Assembly (NCBI RefSeq): GCF_016808335.1 | Contig: NC_053140.1 | Location: 32,232,586-32,296,585 of the forward strand | From: Panicum virgatum | Taxonomy: Eukaryota; Streptophyta; Magnoliopsida; Poales; Poaceae | DNA length: 64,000 bases | Direction of reading: 5' to 3' | Shown: one piece after another, positions 54,652-64,000 of the stretch | Layout: every line of letters starts with the position of its first letter | Numbering within the stretch: position 1 is the first letter of the stretch | Notes under the pieces: model-generated | The model's input: the letters and a program-made list of their open reading frames with translations, nothing else | What the model was told of the DNA's origin: nothing | Databases searched by the model: none | Position numbers and translations under genes: made by a program

Positions 54652-54669
54652 CCTACCTGGCTCGCCAAC
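54652..54669 (-). other. Element G primer binding site
   Basis: The minus strand reads GTTGGCGAGCCAGGTAG directly after the LTR end CCGACA. This TTGGCG-type site differs from the Met-tRNA site of the Tekay elements and resembles the site I know from Tat-lineage elements. Confidence 0.7.
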
Positions 54670-55042
54670 TGTCGGATTGCTTATTCGGCAAGTCCTCTAG
54701 GGGTATGCCCGGCAGTAGATTTGTAGGTGAAGAGGGGATTCCGGAGCCAAGTACTAGATGGTTGTGAGTTGACGCTAGGGTTTAGACAAGTTCGGGGCAC
54801 TCGGGAGCGTAATACCCTATGTCCTATGTTGTGTATTGAGCTTGACGATGAAAGGTGTAGATGGGGTCAAAGATCAATGGATGGGTCCCCTCAGGACGCC
54901 TTTATAGGCCAGGTGCCATGGGTTACAAGTAAGAGAAGATATCTACTCGAGTTGTTACATGGAATCAGGTCGGTCGAGATACCTAGATATCTAGAATACA
55001 CATCTGCGCCTTGATCCTAATCCTCATAGGAACCTTCTGACA
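54670..55042 (-). repeat. 5' LTR of element G (about 373 bp), with TATA box
   Basis: Minus-strand ends TGTCAGAAGG...AATCCGACA, giving TGTC/GACA inverted ends. TATAAAG on the minus strand is at 54901-54906, well placed for a promoter. The primer-site side is firm. The outer edge (55042) is chosen from the TGTC/GACA ends and could instead lie up to ~100 bp further right, because ACTCGACTGGG-type motifs continue there. The partner LTR is outside the window. Confidence 0.6.
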
Positions 55043-55114
55043 TCCAGCCGAGTGCCTGTCCGCCGGGTAGTCGTGCAGAGTGGTCCTCGCCGAGTAAGTA
55101 CCCAGTCGGGAGAT

Positions 55115-55234
55115 AACTACTCGACTGGGAGGTACCCGGATATGATCGTTGCCAAGCTGGACCTCCTACTGAAGAACTACTCGACTGGGAGGTACCCGGA
55201 TATGATCGTTGCCAAGATGGACCTCCTACTGAAG
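55115..55234 (+). repeat. 60-bp tandem duplication at the G/I junction
   Basis: 55115-55174 and 55175-55234 are identical except C55157/A55217. Each unit starts AACTACTCGACTGGGAGGTA and ends CTACTGAAG. The first part resembles Tat LTR-like sequence and the second encodes Athila gag (MIVAKMDLLL), so the duplicated unit may span the original insertion junction. Confidence 0.85.
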
Positions 55235-55879
55235 CATCTCAGCGAAAGGGCAGAATTCAAGAAGCATAGAGAAAACTATGCTCGTGCCATAGAATCGCAC
55301 TTCACGTGCAAAGTCAGTGGAAATGATGGACATTCGGGGAACGACTGCCCCGAAACCCGTGAAGACTGTGCATATCTCAACAACAATAACAATAACGAGT
55401 ACCGTCCACAACAAGGAGGCCAGGGGTGGAACCAGCCATGTCCACCATTTCAGGAAGGTAATAAATACAATCCTTCTTACAATTCGAATTTCAATTCGAA
55501 CCAACCTCCCTTGAGAGAACTTGTTCTTGGCCAAGTTAAAATCAACAAAAATATAAATAAAAAGCTTTTGGCCAATGAGAAATCCCTGGAAAGTCTAAAT
55601 GTTAAGCTTGCAACCTTGTCTTCCACGCTTAAAAATCAGTTAAGTTTCAATAAAATGATCGAAATCCAGCTTGCACAAATTGCTACTGCTGTTGAGAGCG
55701 AGAAGATCCTGGGCCAACCCGAGACTCCCGTAGAAAATGTCAGTATGGTGTTCACCAGACGGGGTAACTCGTCCCGAAGGCCACCACGCAATAACCATGC
55801 AGGCAAGTACAATCCCCAAGAAACGACGTTTGGGATGGCATGGTGGCAGCGGTGCAAGAGGATCCAGGGGTCTCCATGA
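55178..55879 (+). pseudogene. Element I gag, C-terminal part (Athila lineage)
   Basis: The frame has DMIVAKMDLLLKHLSERAEF, a knuckle-like CKVSGNDGHSGNDC (the usual second Cys is Ser), an Asn-rich spacer (NNNNNNEYRPQQGGQGWNQP) and then QVKINKNINKKL followed by TLKNQLSFNKMIEIQLAQIA. These blocks are typical of Athila-type gag in grasses. The capsid portion is missing, cut off by G. The frame shifts into protease near 55840. Confidence 0.75.
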
Positions 55880-56430
55880 TCAGCTGCTCAATCTACATCA
55901 AACACTTCGAACGATGCCTATGCGATCTGGGGACAAGCATAAACATAATTCCCAAGGTAATCTATGAAGCACTTGAATATCCTGCTCTTTCCCCAATAAC
56001 TATGCTCGTACAGCTTGCAGATTCGACCATTTGGTATCCCGAAGGGACAGTCGAACACATTTTCGTATGAGTGCGAGACTCCTTCGTCCTTGCCGAGTTT
56101 GTGGTAATGGATATGGAGGGCGACCTTGGAGTCGACCTCGTGCTTGGGCGACCTTTCCTAAGGTCCGCCAAGGCAAGGATCGATGTCGGAAAGGGAGAAA
56201 TCCGCTTTCGCGTCGGAAGGGAGGATATGTTTTTCAGGTTCAAGAAAAGGGAAGAGCAGCGCTTCATGATTCAACAAGACAGCGAAGGGCAAGCACTCTG
56301 GGGTGCACCAGAGCCCCAGCCAGAACACCAACCTTCCACACCTAAAAGAAAGAAGAAACCAAAGAAGGTGTGGTGGAAGGTCGAGAGTTCGGCTTCGTCC
56401 AGTTCTCCAGGACGAGCCGACCAATGGTAA
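55840..56430 (+). pseudogene. Element I protease (Athila lineage) and truncated pol end
   Basis: VAAVQEDPGVSMISCSI, then the active-site region CLCDLGTSINIIPKVIYEAL (Asp-Leu-Gly, as in Athila proteases), VQLADSTIWYPEG, a TGA at 56068-56070 and, in the same frame, VVMDMEGDLGVDLVLGRPFL and AKARIDVGKGEI. A Lys-rich tail (PKRKKKPKKVWWK) ends at TAA 56428-56430. No RT follows, so pol is truncated after protease. Confidence 0.8.
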
Positions 56431-57148
56431 GAATGATGGAGAAAAGTCGTGCACATCGGACTTTAAATGACGCGCCCCTGCCAAAGGTAAATTGGTATTT
56501 ATCTCATATTTACTTTCTCCACCCTTTTCAAATTCTCTTTGCACCTCATTTGATTTCTCCACTGCATGTTTGGAATTTTCAAAATTATTTTCTGCATGCT
56601 GGAATTTTTCTAGCAATTTTTCCCCTTCCACAAAAAAATACTAAAAATATTTTCTGAGTTTTAAAATCCTTTGGGAAAAATTTGGACATCTTTTTGAGCA
56701 AACTTTCGGTCGTGCACCATTTTTTCAATGTTTATAACCGTTGAGGAATCACCTGGCCAAATGGGGGCACCAAGGGGCCCACCCTGGGGCTGGCCAACCC
56801 CACAGGTCGGCCGACCCAGGGCCAACGTCTCATGGGCCCCACCTTCTCCAACGGCTACCTGACCGTTGTGGCTTGCCTCTCCTCGGGTGCACACGACAAT
56901 TTCTCTTTAAATAGAGGCCGAGAGAGGGGTGAGAAGCTCTCATGCTCACTCTCTTCACTCTCACTCCCTCTCGCACATTCTTGCTCGGGTTTCCATTGGA
57001 TTTTGGCTCAAATTTGATCATAAGAATACTCTCTCTCTCTCATTTCTTTGCTGCAAGATTGTCCACACACTTGGAGGAACAACATTCGGGTAAGAGTTTC
57101 ATTTTCATTTCACTGACGTAACGCGAATCAAGTTGTTCTCGTTCGTTC
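56431..57148 (+). promoter_or_regulatory. Element I intergenic region with TATA-like box and a possible leader intron
   Basis: Non-coding. TTTAAATAG at 56906-56914 sits in GC-rich sequence and is followed by a CT-rich stretch (57032-57050 CTCTCT) like a plant 5' leader. A donor-like ATTCGG/GTAAGA at about 57088 and acceptor-like TTGCAAG at about 57160-57166 bracket a possible leader intron just before the next ATG (57170). This suggests a separate promoter for the downstream frame, as an inference. Confidence 0.4.
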
Positions 57149-58381
57149 TTGTTCGTTCTTGTTGCAAGTATGAGAAGTGCAGGATGTAAGATTTCCGGAG
57201 CTCTCAAGAGGATGATGGGGTCAGGCTCGTCCCGTTCACGGGGTGAGTCAAGCTCTCATCATTCCTCCGAACCTACACCGACACTGACCACAATGGATTA
57301 TGAGCAAAACGAACAAGAAGAACAGCTTGAGGTGCAAGCTGCAGAACCGTAAGCCGAGGACATGGAGATAGATGAAGATGATGCACCATACCTCGACTTA
57401 CGAGATGACTATGAGCGTCAAGCCTACACCATGATCAAGAATCGAAGCTTTGGTCAAACTAGAGCCTTTGATCCGGACCTTCTCGAAAAAATAGGTATGG
57501 ACGTTGACTTCGCTCGTGTTTGACATGCGGTTGGATGGGATGGTTTTGTGCCCGTTGAGGAGAATGGTTCTCATCTCCTCACCATCCAGTTTCTTTGCAC
57601 TCTTCGGGAGGTGGATGATGGTGTTTCTTTCCGACTTTTTGGAGTTGAACACTATTTTAATTGGAGAAATTTCAGCCACCTCCTTAGTTTTAGTGCGCGC
57701 TTGCCAGTTTCCCTTGCAAAAGCTTGCCACGGTTTTGATCGACATGAGTTTTGGGGTTTGATTTCGGGTCAAGTTGTTCATGGCAAGTTTGCACCTTGGT
57801 GCAATGACATTCAAAATCCGACTCTTCGTTTGATGCACAAGTGGGTGGCTATCACTCTCTTTCCAAGAGATGATCCATGACCAGTGCGAAACAATGAGTT
57901 GATCATATTATATGCCATGGTTAACATGATCCAAATCTCCCCTACAAAAGCAATGGTTAAGCAATGGCTCACAAATTTTTGGATGATGGGTCCTATTGAA
58001 TGCACTTCTTTGGTTACCCGCATCGCATCAAACATGGGAATCTTAGACGGGAACCCCGTTCCCTTCATTGAGGAGCCCTGTGTTATGATCGATGAGGCAT
58101 ATTTGGTTCAAGGCCACACGCTCAAGAAAGGCCCGGATGACTCCTTGATTTTCTTTTCGCTCGGTTATGCGAATGAAATCCTGTTGCCAAACGTGGGGTA
58201 TCATTTGTATAACTGCCGTTCGCTAACCATCCCTCTTGTTCCACAAGAGGAAAGCCACCGGCATAGTGTTTCTGGCCTTCCTGGCAGGGTTACAAGAAGC
58301 AGGGCCAGAAGGGAGGAATTCATGCAGCAGCAACCTCAGCCTCAACCGCAGCAATATGAGGCTGGAGGTTCGTCATGGTAG
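57149..58381 (+). pseudogene. Element I ATHILA ORF-1-like protein (broken)
   Basis: One frame throughout, with stops at 57350 (TAA), 57521 (TGA, probably an ancestral Trp before HAVGWD) and 57878 (TGA, probably Arg). Segments: a Ser-rich N-terminus, YERQAYTMIKNRSFGQTRAF, the LLTIQFLCTLREVDDGVSFR block, HEFWGLISGQVVHGKFAPWC, NDIQNPTLRLMHKWVAITLF, LTNFWMMGPIECTSLVTRIA and VGYHLYNCRSLTIPLVPQEE. These match the large accessory protein of grass Athila-type elements (ORF-1/env-position family). Its molecular role is not established. Without pol between, gag-protease and this frame are abnormally close. Confidence 0.72.
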
Positions 58382-58733
58382 AGTGCCAGTTCCTTAGAGT
58401 GGGCACGGCAGGCCTCAGGGCACTGGTCCACTAACTCCAGCTCTAGTGGACCCCCGCGACGTACAGCTTCGTCCAGAGGTTTCGCCACTCTGACTCGGCA
58501 GATGGGTGAGCTGAACATGCCCACCACCAACATCGATGAGTCACTGGGCTAGCACATCGAGTCAACTCAAAATTAGCAGCGATACACAGGCGAGAGGATC
58601 CGCAACCTGGAGCAGCAACAGCAGCAGACCGAGGAGGAGTGGAGGGCCTACTACAGTTGGGCTAGGTTTAACCCCAACCAACAGCAGTGAGCCTGAAGCA
58701 GCTTGGGGGAGGACCCCCATGAGAGGTACCTTG
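58382..58733 (+). pseudogene. Element I ORF-1 C-terminal relic and purine-rich site
   Basis: In-frame relics with TAG stops include RTASSRGFATLTRQMGELNM and RNLEQQQQQTEEEWRAYYSW. They are followed by a stop and AGCTTGGGGGAGGACC (about 58700-58715), which resembles the purine tract found after this ORF in related elements. Solo LTR S2 is inserted at CCTTG (58729-58733). Confidence 0.55.
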
Positions 58734-61700
58734 TGTAACACCCGGTTTATAAAAAGACATAAACCGAGCAATCATATACGTGCCAGGATCAAGTCACACG
58801 TATATACAACAGAATGAACAGTATATCATAGCACATATCACGTAAAAAGATATAATATAGCGAATACGAATGTTATTTATTACATTAATGACAAAATGTC
58901 TGATACAGCGGAAGCGAAGTACAAATACGATAAAAGAACTCTCCGAAGCTGAGCAGGGCGCCACAGGGACGTCGACTGGGAGACGAACGCCTAGAAATCC
59001 TCGTAGTCCTGGTAGCACTGAGCAAACTCCCTCGCGTCGGCAGGAACTAAGCAGCAGTAGCGTATCCAAGAGGAAAAAGTAGAGAAGAGGCAAGAGTGAG
59101 TACACAACTTGTACTCAACAAGTATAACACAAACTATGAGGCTCTAGGTTGGCTGACTGACTGCATTAGCTTTTAAGTCTTGGCAAAATTTTATTAAGGC
59201 TATTTACTACAAGTTGATGAATTACCATTAACCCAGTTACATAGTAATTAATCAGAATTAGTTAAGAAACTACTGAGAACCAAACCGAAACCACCAAGGT
59301 AACCCCGAGAGGCACCCCCTCGTCGGAAGGAGCTAACCCCACTAATCAAAAGGAGGATCTGGGCCGCTCATGACCGTGAGCACGGCTAGTATACCAGTTT
59401 TACACTCTGCAGAGGTTGCACATCTTTACCCACAAGTCGTGAGCTATGCTAGTTGTTCATCACACTTCCTTAGGTGAGATGACTAGCAAACTCACTACGA
59501 GGCCGTTACAAAGGACACGTTGGTAAGGTGTAACCGCTAAGGAATCAGGCTCCGCAACGATGGTAACCACCTCGAGGGGTACGCACACCAAGCCTCGTAG
59601 CCTGGCCACCATTGAAGCTCACCACCCCCCATGCCTCGTCGGTAAGTTACTCCCGAACCAAAATGGCCTAATTAGTAAGCCAAGACCATCCCATTCCAGT
59701 CTTGTGGTAGCGCTGTTGTCCCAGGTTGTCGCTCTATGAACCGGTCCTTATGGAGAGTGGCCAACCAGGCAGTAAGCACCGTGCTGGCCCCCTAAACCAT
59801 GTTTCTAACAAAACCAATTTTAACGAGACGTGAGCCACTCAAGCCACACAGAGGGCCACTCTCAGAATTAAGTTGCATATACCATTAATCAATTTAATTA
59901 AAAAGGACCATTATGTGTTATAGCGCGGCACCTAGCACAACTAACCAAAATGCAACCCAAAGGATATATATAAAGGATATAAAGTGGCTAGGAAAGTCCT
60001 TATAGGCATACAGTATTAAAAATGCAGTATGAAAATTGTATTTAAAAGTGATAGGTTGTTCATGTTACACTTTCCTTCCTCGTACTGCTCCTGCTGCTGC
60101 TCAAAGTGCTCGGAAGACGGCTGCTCCGGGTACTGGTACTGGGGCTCCTCAGATGGATCAGCGTCAAAACGATGCACAGCAATAAGCATACATGCAAACA
60201 AATGCTAACACTAAGGAACAGTACATCAATACATAAAAACAGCACGCTAAACTAGTCTAAAACTATTCTACGTGTTACAACGATCGCGTGGACATAAAGA
60301 ACGCCTAAAACGGAGCTAAAACGCATAATCTAGGCTAAAAACATGTTCTAGGGGCTTATCTGCGAGAAAAACTAGGTTCCAGGGGATTTTCTGCAAAAAT
60401 TGAGGGCTAAAACGTAATTAAAGAACAACTCTGGGGTCTAACGTGCAAAATCTAACAGTCTGGACGGCGGGTATTAAATCTAGAATGCTTAGGGGCTAAA
60501 GTGCTAAAAACAGGACCTAACCGTAATTCCTTTTGTGCAGACTAGGACCGCGGGTTAATTCAATGAAAACCCAGGGTCTCTTTAGCAAAAGGAGCAGCGT
60601 GAAGGGGTAAGTTTGGATCTGATCCGTTGGATCGAGATCTGAGGGCTCAAGGTTGTCTGGATCGGGATCTAATCTCGAGCGTCGGTCTCCGATCAAACGG
60701 CTCGGACCTAACTGGCGCAGGGGCGGCGGCGATTTGTCGCCGGCGAGTTATTTCGCGGTGGCGTGTGGTGGGGAGTCGCCGGAGTACGCCGTTTTCGGCC
60801 CTCCGGGGGTCGTTTCGACCCGTGCTTTGTTCGGGCGTGGTCAGCGTGTTACGCGTGACCCACCTGGGGCCTGGGTTGGGCTCGAGAAGGTCCGTGGCGG
60901 AGTGTGCACAGGCGACGGCGGGTCAGCGCGGCGGCGCTCGCCGTAGCGCGAGTGTCCCGGCCACTGGAACAGCCTACGTGACCAGATTCTAGCGCAAAAC
61001 GTAGAGGGGACTAGGGTTGTGCTCACCTAGCACCGAATCGGGCAGGAGCTGTAGCGGAGCGGGGTAGATGTCGAGGTCCGGCGGCGGCGGTGGCGTGGTG
61101 GTCGCAGACTGGTCGCAGGGGTGCGTCTTCGGCCTTCCTAGCCCTGCGGATTGGTGTGCGAGGTCCCTGCGACGGAGCCACGGAGGTCAGCGGCCTCGGA
61201 GCGGAACCAGGGGAGTGGGATTTGCGGCGGCGGACCGGCTCACCTCCGGCGGCGTCCGGCGCCAATCCAAAGGCTTCACAGGTCGGGGTTGCGGTTGCGG
61301 GCCTGGAGAAACTCCTGGGGCACAGGCGAAGCTTCCGCGGTGCCTCGGGCTGGCCGTGGAGCAGTGGAGCAGCGCTGGCACGGCGGCGCAGGGGCTCTGC
61401 GCGGTGATGGCGTGGCGGAGCGGTGAGATGCTTGGGTTTGGGCGGCGCGTGGGGTGGATGGGGTGCAGGGGGTCTGCCGGGTGGGTTTAAAGGGGCCGGG
61501 CGGGGATTGCGGCGGGGCGCAGCGGGATTAGGATCCCGGCGACCTCGCCGGTGATCTCGGGCGGCCGTTGCGGAGCCAGGAAGGAACGGGAGAGGAGGGC
61601 GCTGACGCACGGGCCCGGCGTGGCAGAGAGAGTAGGCGCGCGTGAGAGTGAGCGTGGGCGCTGGCAGGTGGGCCTGCGGGTCGGGCGTTGACGCGGAGCT

Positions 61701-62190
61701 GAGCGCGAGCTGCAGCGCGATGAGTGGGGCGCGGGCGGGGGTGTGGAGCGGGCCCGGTCGTGTGCGGGTTGGGCCGCGAGGAGAGAGAAGAAGCTGGGCC
61801 TAGCGGGGTGTTTGGGCCATGGGTTTGGTTGCTGGGCTGCTGTGCCCCGCGGGCTGGGCTGAGGGAGGGAGCCAGCTGGGCCGGGCTTTGGGTATTGGTG
61901 GGCTGACAGGGTTTGGGTTTCTTTCATTTTCTCCTTTTCTATTTCTAATTCAAACTAACACACAACTAGGTGAATTCAAATTCAAATTTGAATTCACAAC
62001 TAGCACTCAAACAAATAAATTAATGCACCAGCATGAATGCAACATCAAAGTTTAATCTATGATAAAATTTTAAATACTTGAGGAACAAAAATTAGGTTAA
62101 ATGCCATACTAAACACAATAAATCTTAGAAAATTAAATAAAGCCAAATAAATTTATTATTAAATGCTGAAATTTAAATTAGGGTGTTACA
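58734..62190 (-). mobile_element. Solo LTR S2 (Tekay family, 3457 bp), target duplication CCTTG
   Basis: Reverse-oriented complete LTR with termini TGTAACACCC/GGGTGTTACA, flanked by CCTTG at 58729-58733 and 62191-62195. Terminal exon-like segment 58991-59046 (one Arg-to-Cys change, stop conserved); the middle segment at about 60075-60170 has lost its GC donor and ~25 bp near its acceptor. TTTAAA near 61486 and donor GTGAGCA near 61023 are on the minus strand. Confidence 0.92.
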
Positions 62191-62195
62191 CCTTG

Positions 62196-62516
62196 TATCA
62201 AACTCTATGTTTACCACTTTCAAAACCTTGCATGAAACCAAACAAAAATTTGCAAAATACTAAAAATCCATAAAAATTTTCGTAACTAATATCAAATATG
62301 CCTAGTTAATTTGCATGAAACCTTGTATGTGTAGTAAGCATGTGTAGTTTTTCCTTATTGAGATGATGAATAGTTGCTCTGTGTCAATTCCTTTCATATG
62401 CCTAGTTACAACCTTATGCTCTTCCTAAGTTTTGAGTTTGGTGGCTAGTTGTTCAAACCTTAAGCTTAAAACTTGTGGGTAGCGAAAAGTAGAATTCGAA
62501 TCTAGGTTGTTGTGGG
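62196..62516 (+). other. Element I spacer downstream of ORF-1
   Basis: AT-rich and non-coding, continuing element I across the solo LTR insertion (GGTACCTTG joined to TATCAAACTC). I see no gene here. Confidence 0.5.
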
Positions 62517-64000
62517 TGTTGGCGCCTACCAACGTCACCTAGCGATGACGCCCGCAGACGCCAATTTGGGACGCAGTATTTTAGGAACCACGAATAGATC
62601 CACAAGCGCACAGAATACCGCTGTAGCATTTTACCCGGGAGTATACTAGGGTGTCATTTATATTTCCGCAGGGAAGGCGATGAGTGAGAGAATATATAGA
62701 TCAGTTGGTGAGCTCTATCTAGATTAGATATTCTCGTGCATAAACAGGGGTAAGATAATAACATGGTAGGAGGTAGTGTGACACACACACAAACTACTCT
62801 CTTGGATAAAAGAATAAAGGTTACTTTAGGCCGGGAGCAAGGTAAAAGTCAGGGCTCGAGTCAGCTGTGCTAGGCTAGCTATATCTACACTTTCTCATTA
62901 GTTAGCTCGTCACAGATTAAACTACACAGCAGGGAGATTGCTATCGAAGTAACGGGAGGAGCCCGTACACCCCGACGACTTTATTTACCTCCTACCCCCC
63001 ATACCAAATGTGGAGGATTACTAAAAGGCATAGACAAGGCTGTCACCACCTGCCGGCTACCTCTACAAACCGTGGGTATAGTTGACATCCAGCAACTCTT
63101 TGCTAATCTAGACACCATGTCTACACTAGTAAGGGATACTCTAGTGTCCCGCGCGGAGCCCCCACCCTCCGGATGGACAGACATCACACTAGAGCAATCA
63201 TACGAATACTGGAGCAGTTGATAGAGTTCTAAGAACAAAAGACTAACCATCTCCAGCACAGGGCGATCATGTAATGCAAGCATTGAATAATAATGTAACC
63301 ATGACAAGAAGCATATACTCGATAACTTAGAATATACTTCAAGCAGATATCGGTAACCATAGTCTAATTCTATTACAAACGACCGAATATTACAAGAGAG
63401 AGCTAGAGATGAACCCATACAAGACTCTCGAGCAACTCCGGCGACTCAATGACTCCTAGACTTCTCCTAAACTCCACTAAGACTAAAGACTATGCAAGGA
63501 ATGCAAGAGAGGAAGAGGTGTGTGGGGGTGTGTGTGTGTGTGTGTTCTATTGTCTACCCCCCTTCTATTTATAGCAGGGAGCCACTAGCCGCAGCACCAC
63601 AAACCGATGTTGTGAGCCAACAGGGAAGCGCCACGTGCCTTGGTTGAGGTGGTGGGGCCCACGGGCCTGGCCGGCAAACCATGTAGGTCGGTGGGCCTGC
63701 CTGGGCCGCCAACCGCCCCCAACTTCCTGGAGTGGGCTTGTCTTGGTCTCCCCTTGTCCTAAAGTAGAGGCACGGCCTGCCCCAGCTGGGTTTGCTTCAG
63801 TTTTTGGGCTTCACTTGGTCAATTCGAGCCTAAATCGGTACTCTGATATTTTCTGTGATTTTGTGTCGGGCCAAAGTGTGCTTGTAACCTGCATATTAGC
63901 TTGAAAACACAACTTGCATATTCTAAAAGGTAAAGTGTGATTTAGGAACTTTATTAGATAAGGATGTGTGTAAGAAATACAAACTCTCATGATTTTCTGA
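62517..64000. repeat. Probable LTR of element I (or a further element), open at the window edge
   Basis: It begins TGTTGGCGCC. Motifs such as CCACGAATAGATCCACAAGC and TATTTCCGCAGGGAAGGC are, from memory, typical of Athila-type LTRs of grasses. TATATAG at about 62694 points right; TATAAATAG on the minus strand at about 63567-63576 points left, so orientation is unresolved. It includes a GT-rich microsatellite (about 63520-63545). The 145-codon minus-strand frame at 62981-63418 has no recognisable domain. No purine tract typical of a 3' LTR boundary is seen at 62516, and the other end is outside the window. Confidence 0.4.

Larger units (their letters stand above)
37240..55042 (-). mobile_element. 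Element G: Tat-lineage Ty3/gypsy element, right part, interrupted by H
   Basis: Read on the minus strand from right: LTR 54670-55042, primer binding site, gag, protease, RT, RNase H, a second RNase H and the start of integrase, which stops at the F insertion (37239). The order RT - RNase H - second RNase H - integrase is diagnostic of the Tat lineage. Coding is broken by stops and frameshifts. The remainder of integrase and the 3' LTR lie left of the window. H is inserted between the first and second RNase H. Confidence 0.88.
55043..64000 (+). mobile_element. Element I: degenerate Athila-lineage element, 3' portion, interrupted by solo LTR S2
   Basis: Plus-strand order: gag C-terminus, protease, an intergenic region with a TATA-like box, an ATHILA ORF-1-like frame, a purine-rich site, a downstream spacer and an LTR-like sequence from 62517. 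RT, RNase H and integrase are absent. All reading frames are broken. Its 5' part would lie left of the window, beyond G. Confidence 0.68.

Noticed and set aside
62981..63418. 145-codon minus-strand frame as a host gene
   Set aside because: It has no recognisable domain and lies in LTR-like repeat sequence with no promoter or splice context that fits.
63520..63545. GT-rich microsatellite as a functional site
   Set aside because: A short simple repeat common in plant DNA. Likewise the CT run at 57032-57050 and the G run at 10245-10256.
1..64000. CRISPR arrays, bacterial operons, rRNA genes
   Set aside because: No regular short repeats with spacers, no ribosome-binding-site-led gene runs and no rRNA-like conserved blocks. 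The content is plant transposon sequence.

Overview
The window is repeat DNA from a plant nuclear genome, most likely a grass and most likely heterochromatic. It is almost entirely LTR retrotransposons of the Ty3/gypsy superfamily inserted into one another. I see no intact host gene, no rRNA or tRNA gene and no CRISPR array. Support for a grass comes from the element families (chromodomain-bearing Tekay-type, Tat-type with a second RNase H, Athila-type), the GC-rich 5' exon-like tracts and the plant-type splice sites.

Layout, outermost layer first. Element I (Athila lineage, + strand, broken coding) is the oldest host and occupies about 55.04-64.0 kb. Element G (Tat lineage, - strand) is inserted in I; its surviving right part runs from 37240 to about 55042. 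Two Tekay-family insertions interrupt G. One is a stack of LTR 3' ends finishing with F at 37239. The other is complete element H (- strand, 38457-50280, target duplication ATCGA). Going left from F, Tekay LTR F holds E, E holds the mosaic element D (29670-35755), D's 5' LTR holds LTR X1, and X1 holds two insertions. These are complete element C (+ strand, 17767-29562, target duplication TGATA) and the non-Tekay gypsy element B (- strand, 3965-16472). B in turn holds the 3' end of Tekay element A (1-3964), a solo Tekay LTR (4810-8168, target duplication ACTCC) and a 4.2 kb insert K carrying exon-like pieces of an unidentified host gene. A second solo Tekay LTR (58734-62190, target duplication CCTTG) sits in I. 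Most of the left half is therefore a run of 'closing brackets': the 5' halves of A, B, X1, D, E, F, G and I should lie left of the window.

The Tekay family dominates. C and H are nearly complete, with two LTRs of equal length (3310 and 3339 bp), an initiator-Met-type primer binding site, gag with a zinc knuckle, protease, RT, RNase H, integrase, chromodomain and polypurine tract. By eye the LTR pairs differ at about 0.5% (C) and 0.4% (H) of sites, so both are recent; B (about 3%) and D (about 3%) are older. C carries one 1-nt deletion between gag and pol. H carries one nonsense codon in RT.

The most unusual signal is splicing architecture in this Tekay family. (1) Gag is interrupted by a 110-112 bp GT-AG intron at the same codon boundary in C and H. 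(2) A splice acceptor AG directly abuts the gag ATG in C, H and the divergent element D. (3) Every LTR examined contains a conserved donor, a 90-nt exon-like segment and a 56-nt terminal exon-like segment that join in one frame, ending in a conserved stop just before an AATAAA. Together these suggest that spliced coding RNA (lacking the primer binding site) and unspliced genomic RNA are kept apart, and that the LTR may itself encode a small acidic, Gln/Tyr-rich peptide. This is inference from sequence and needs RNA evidence.
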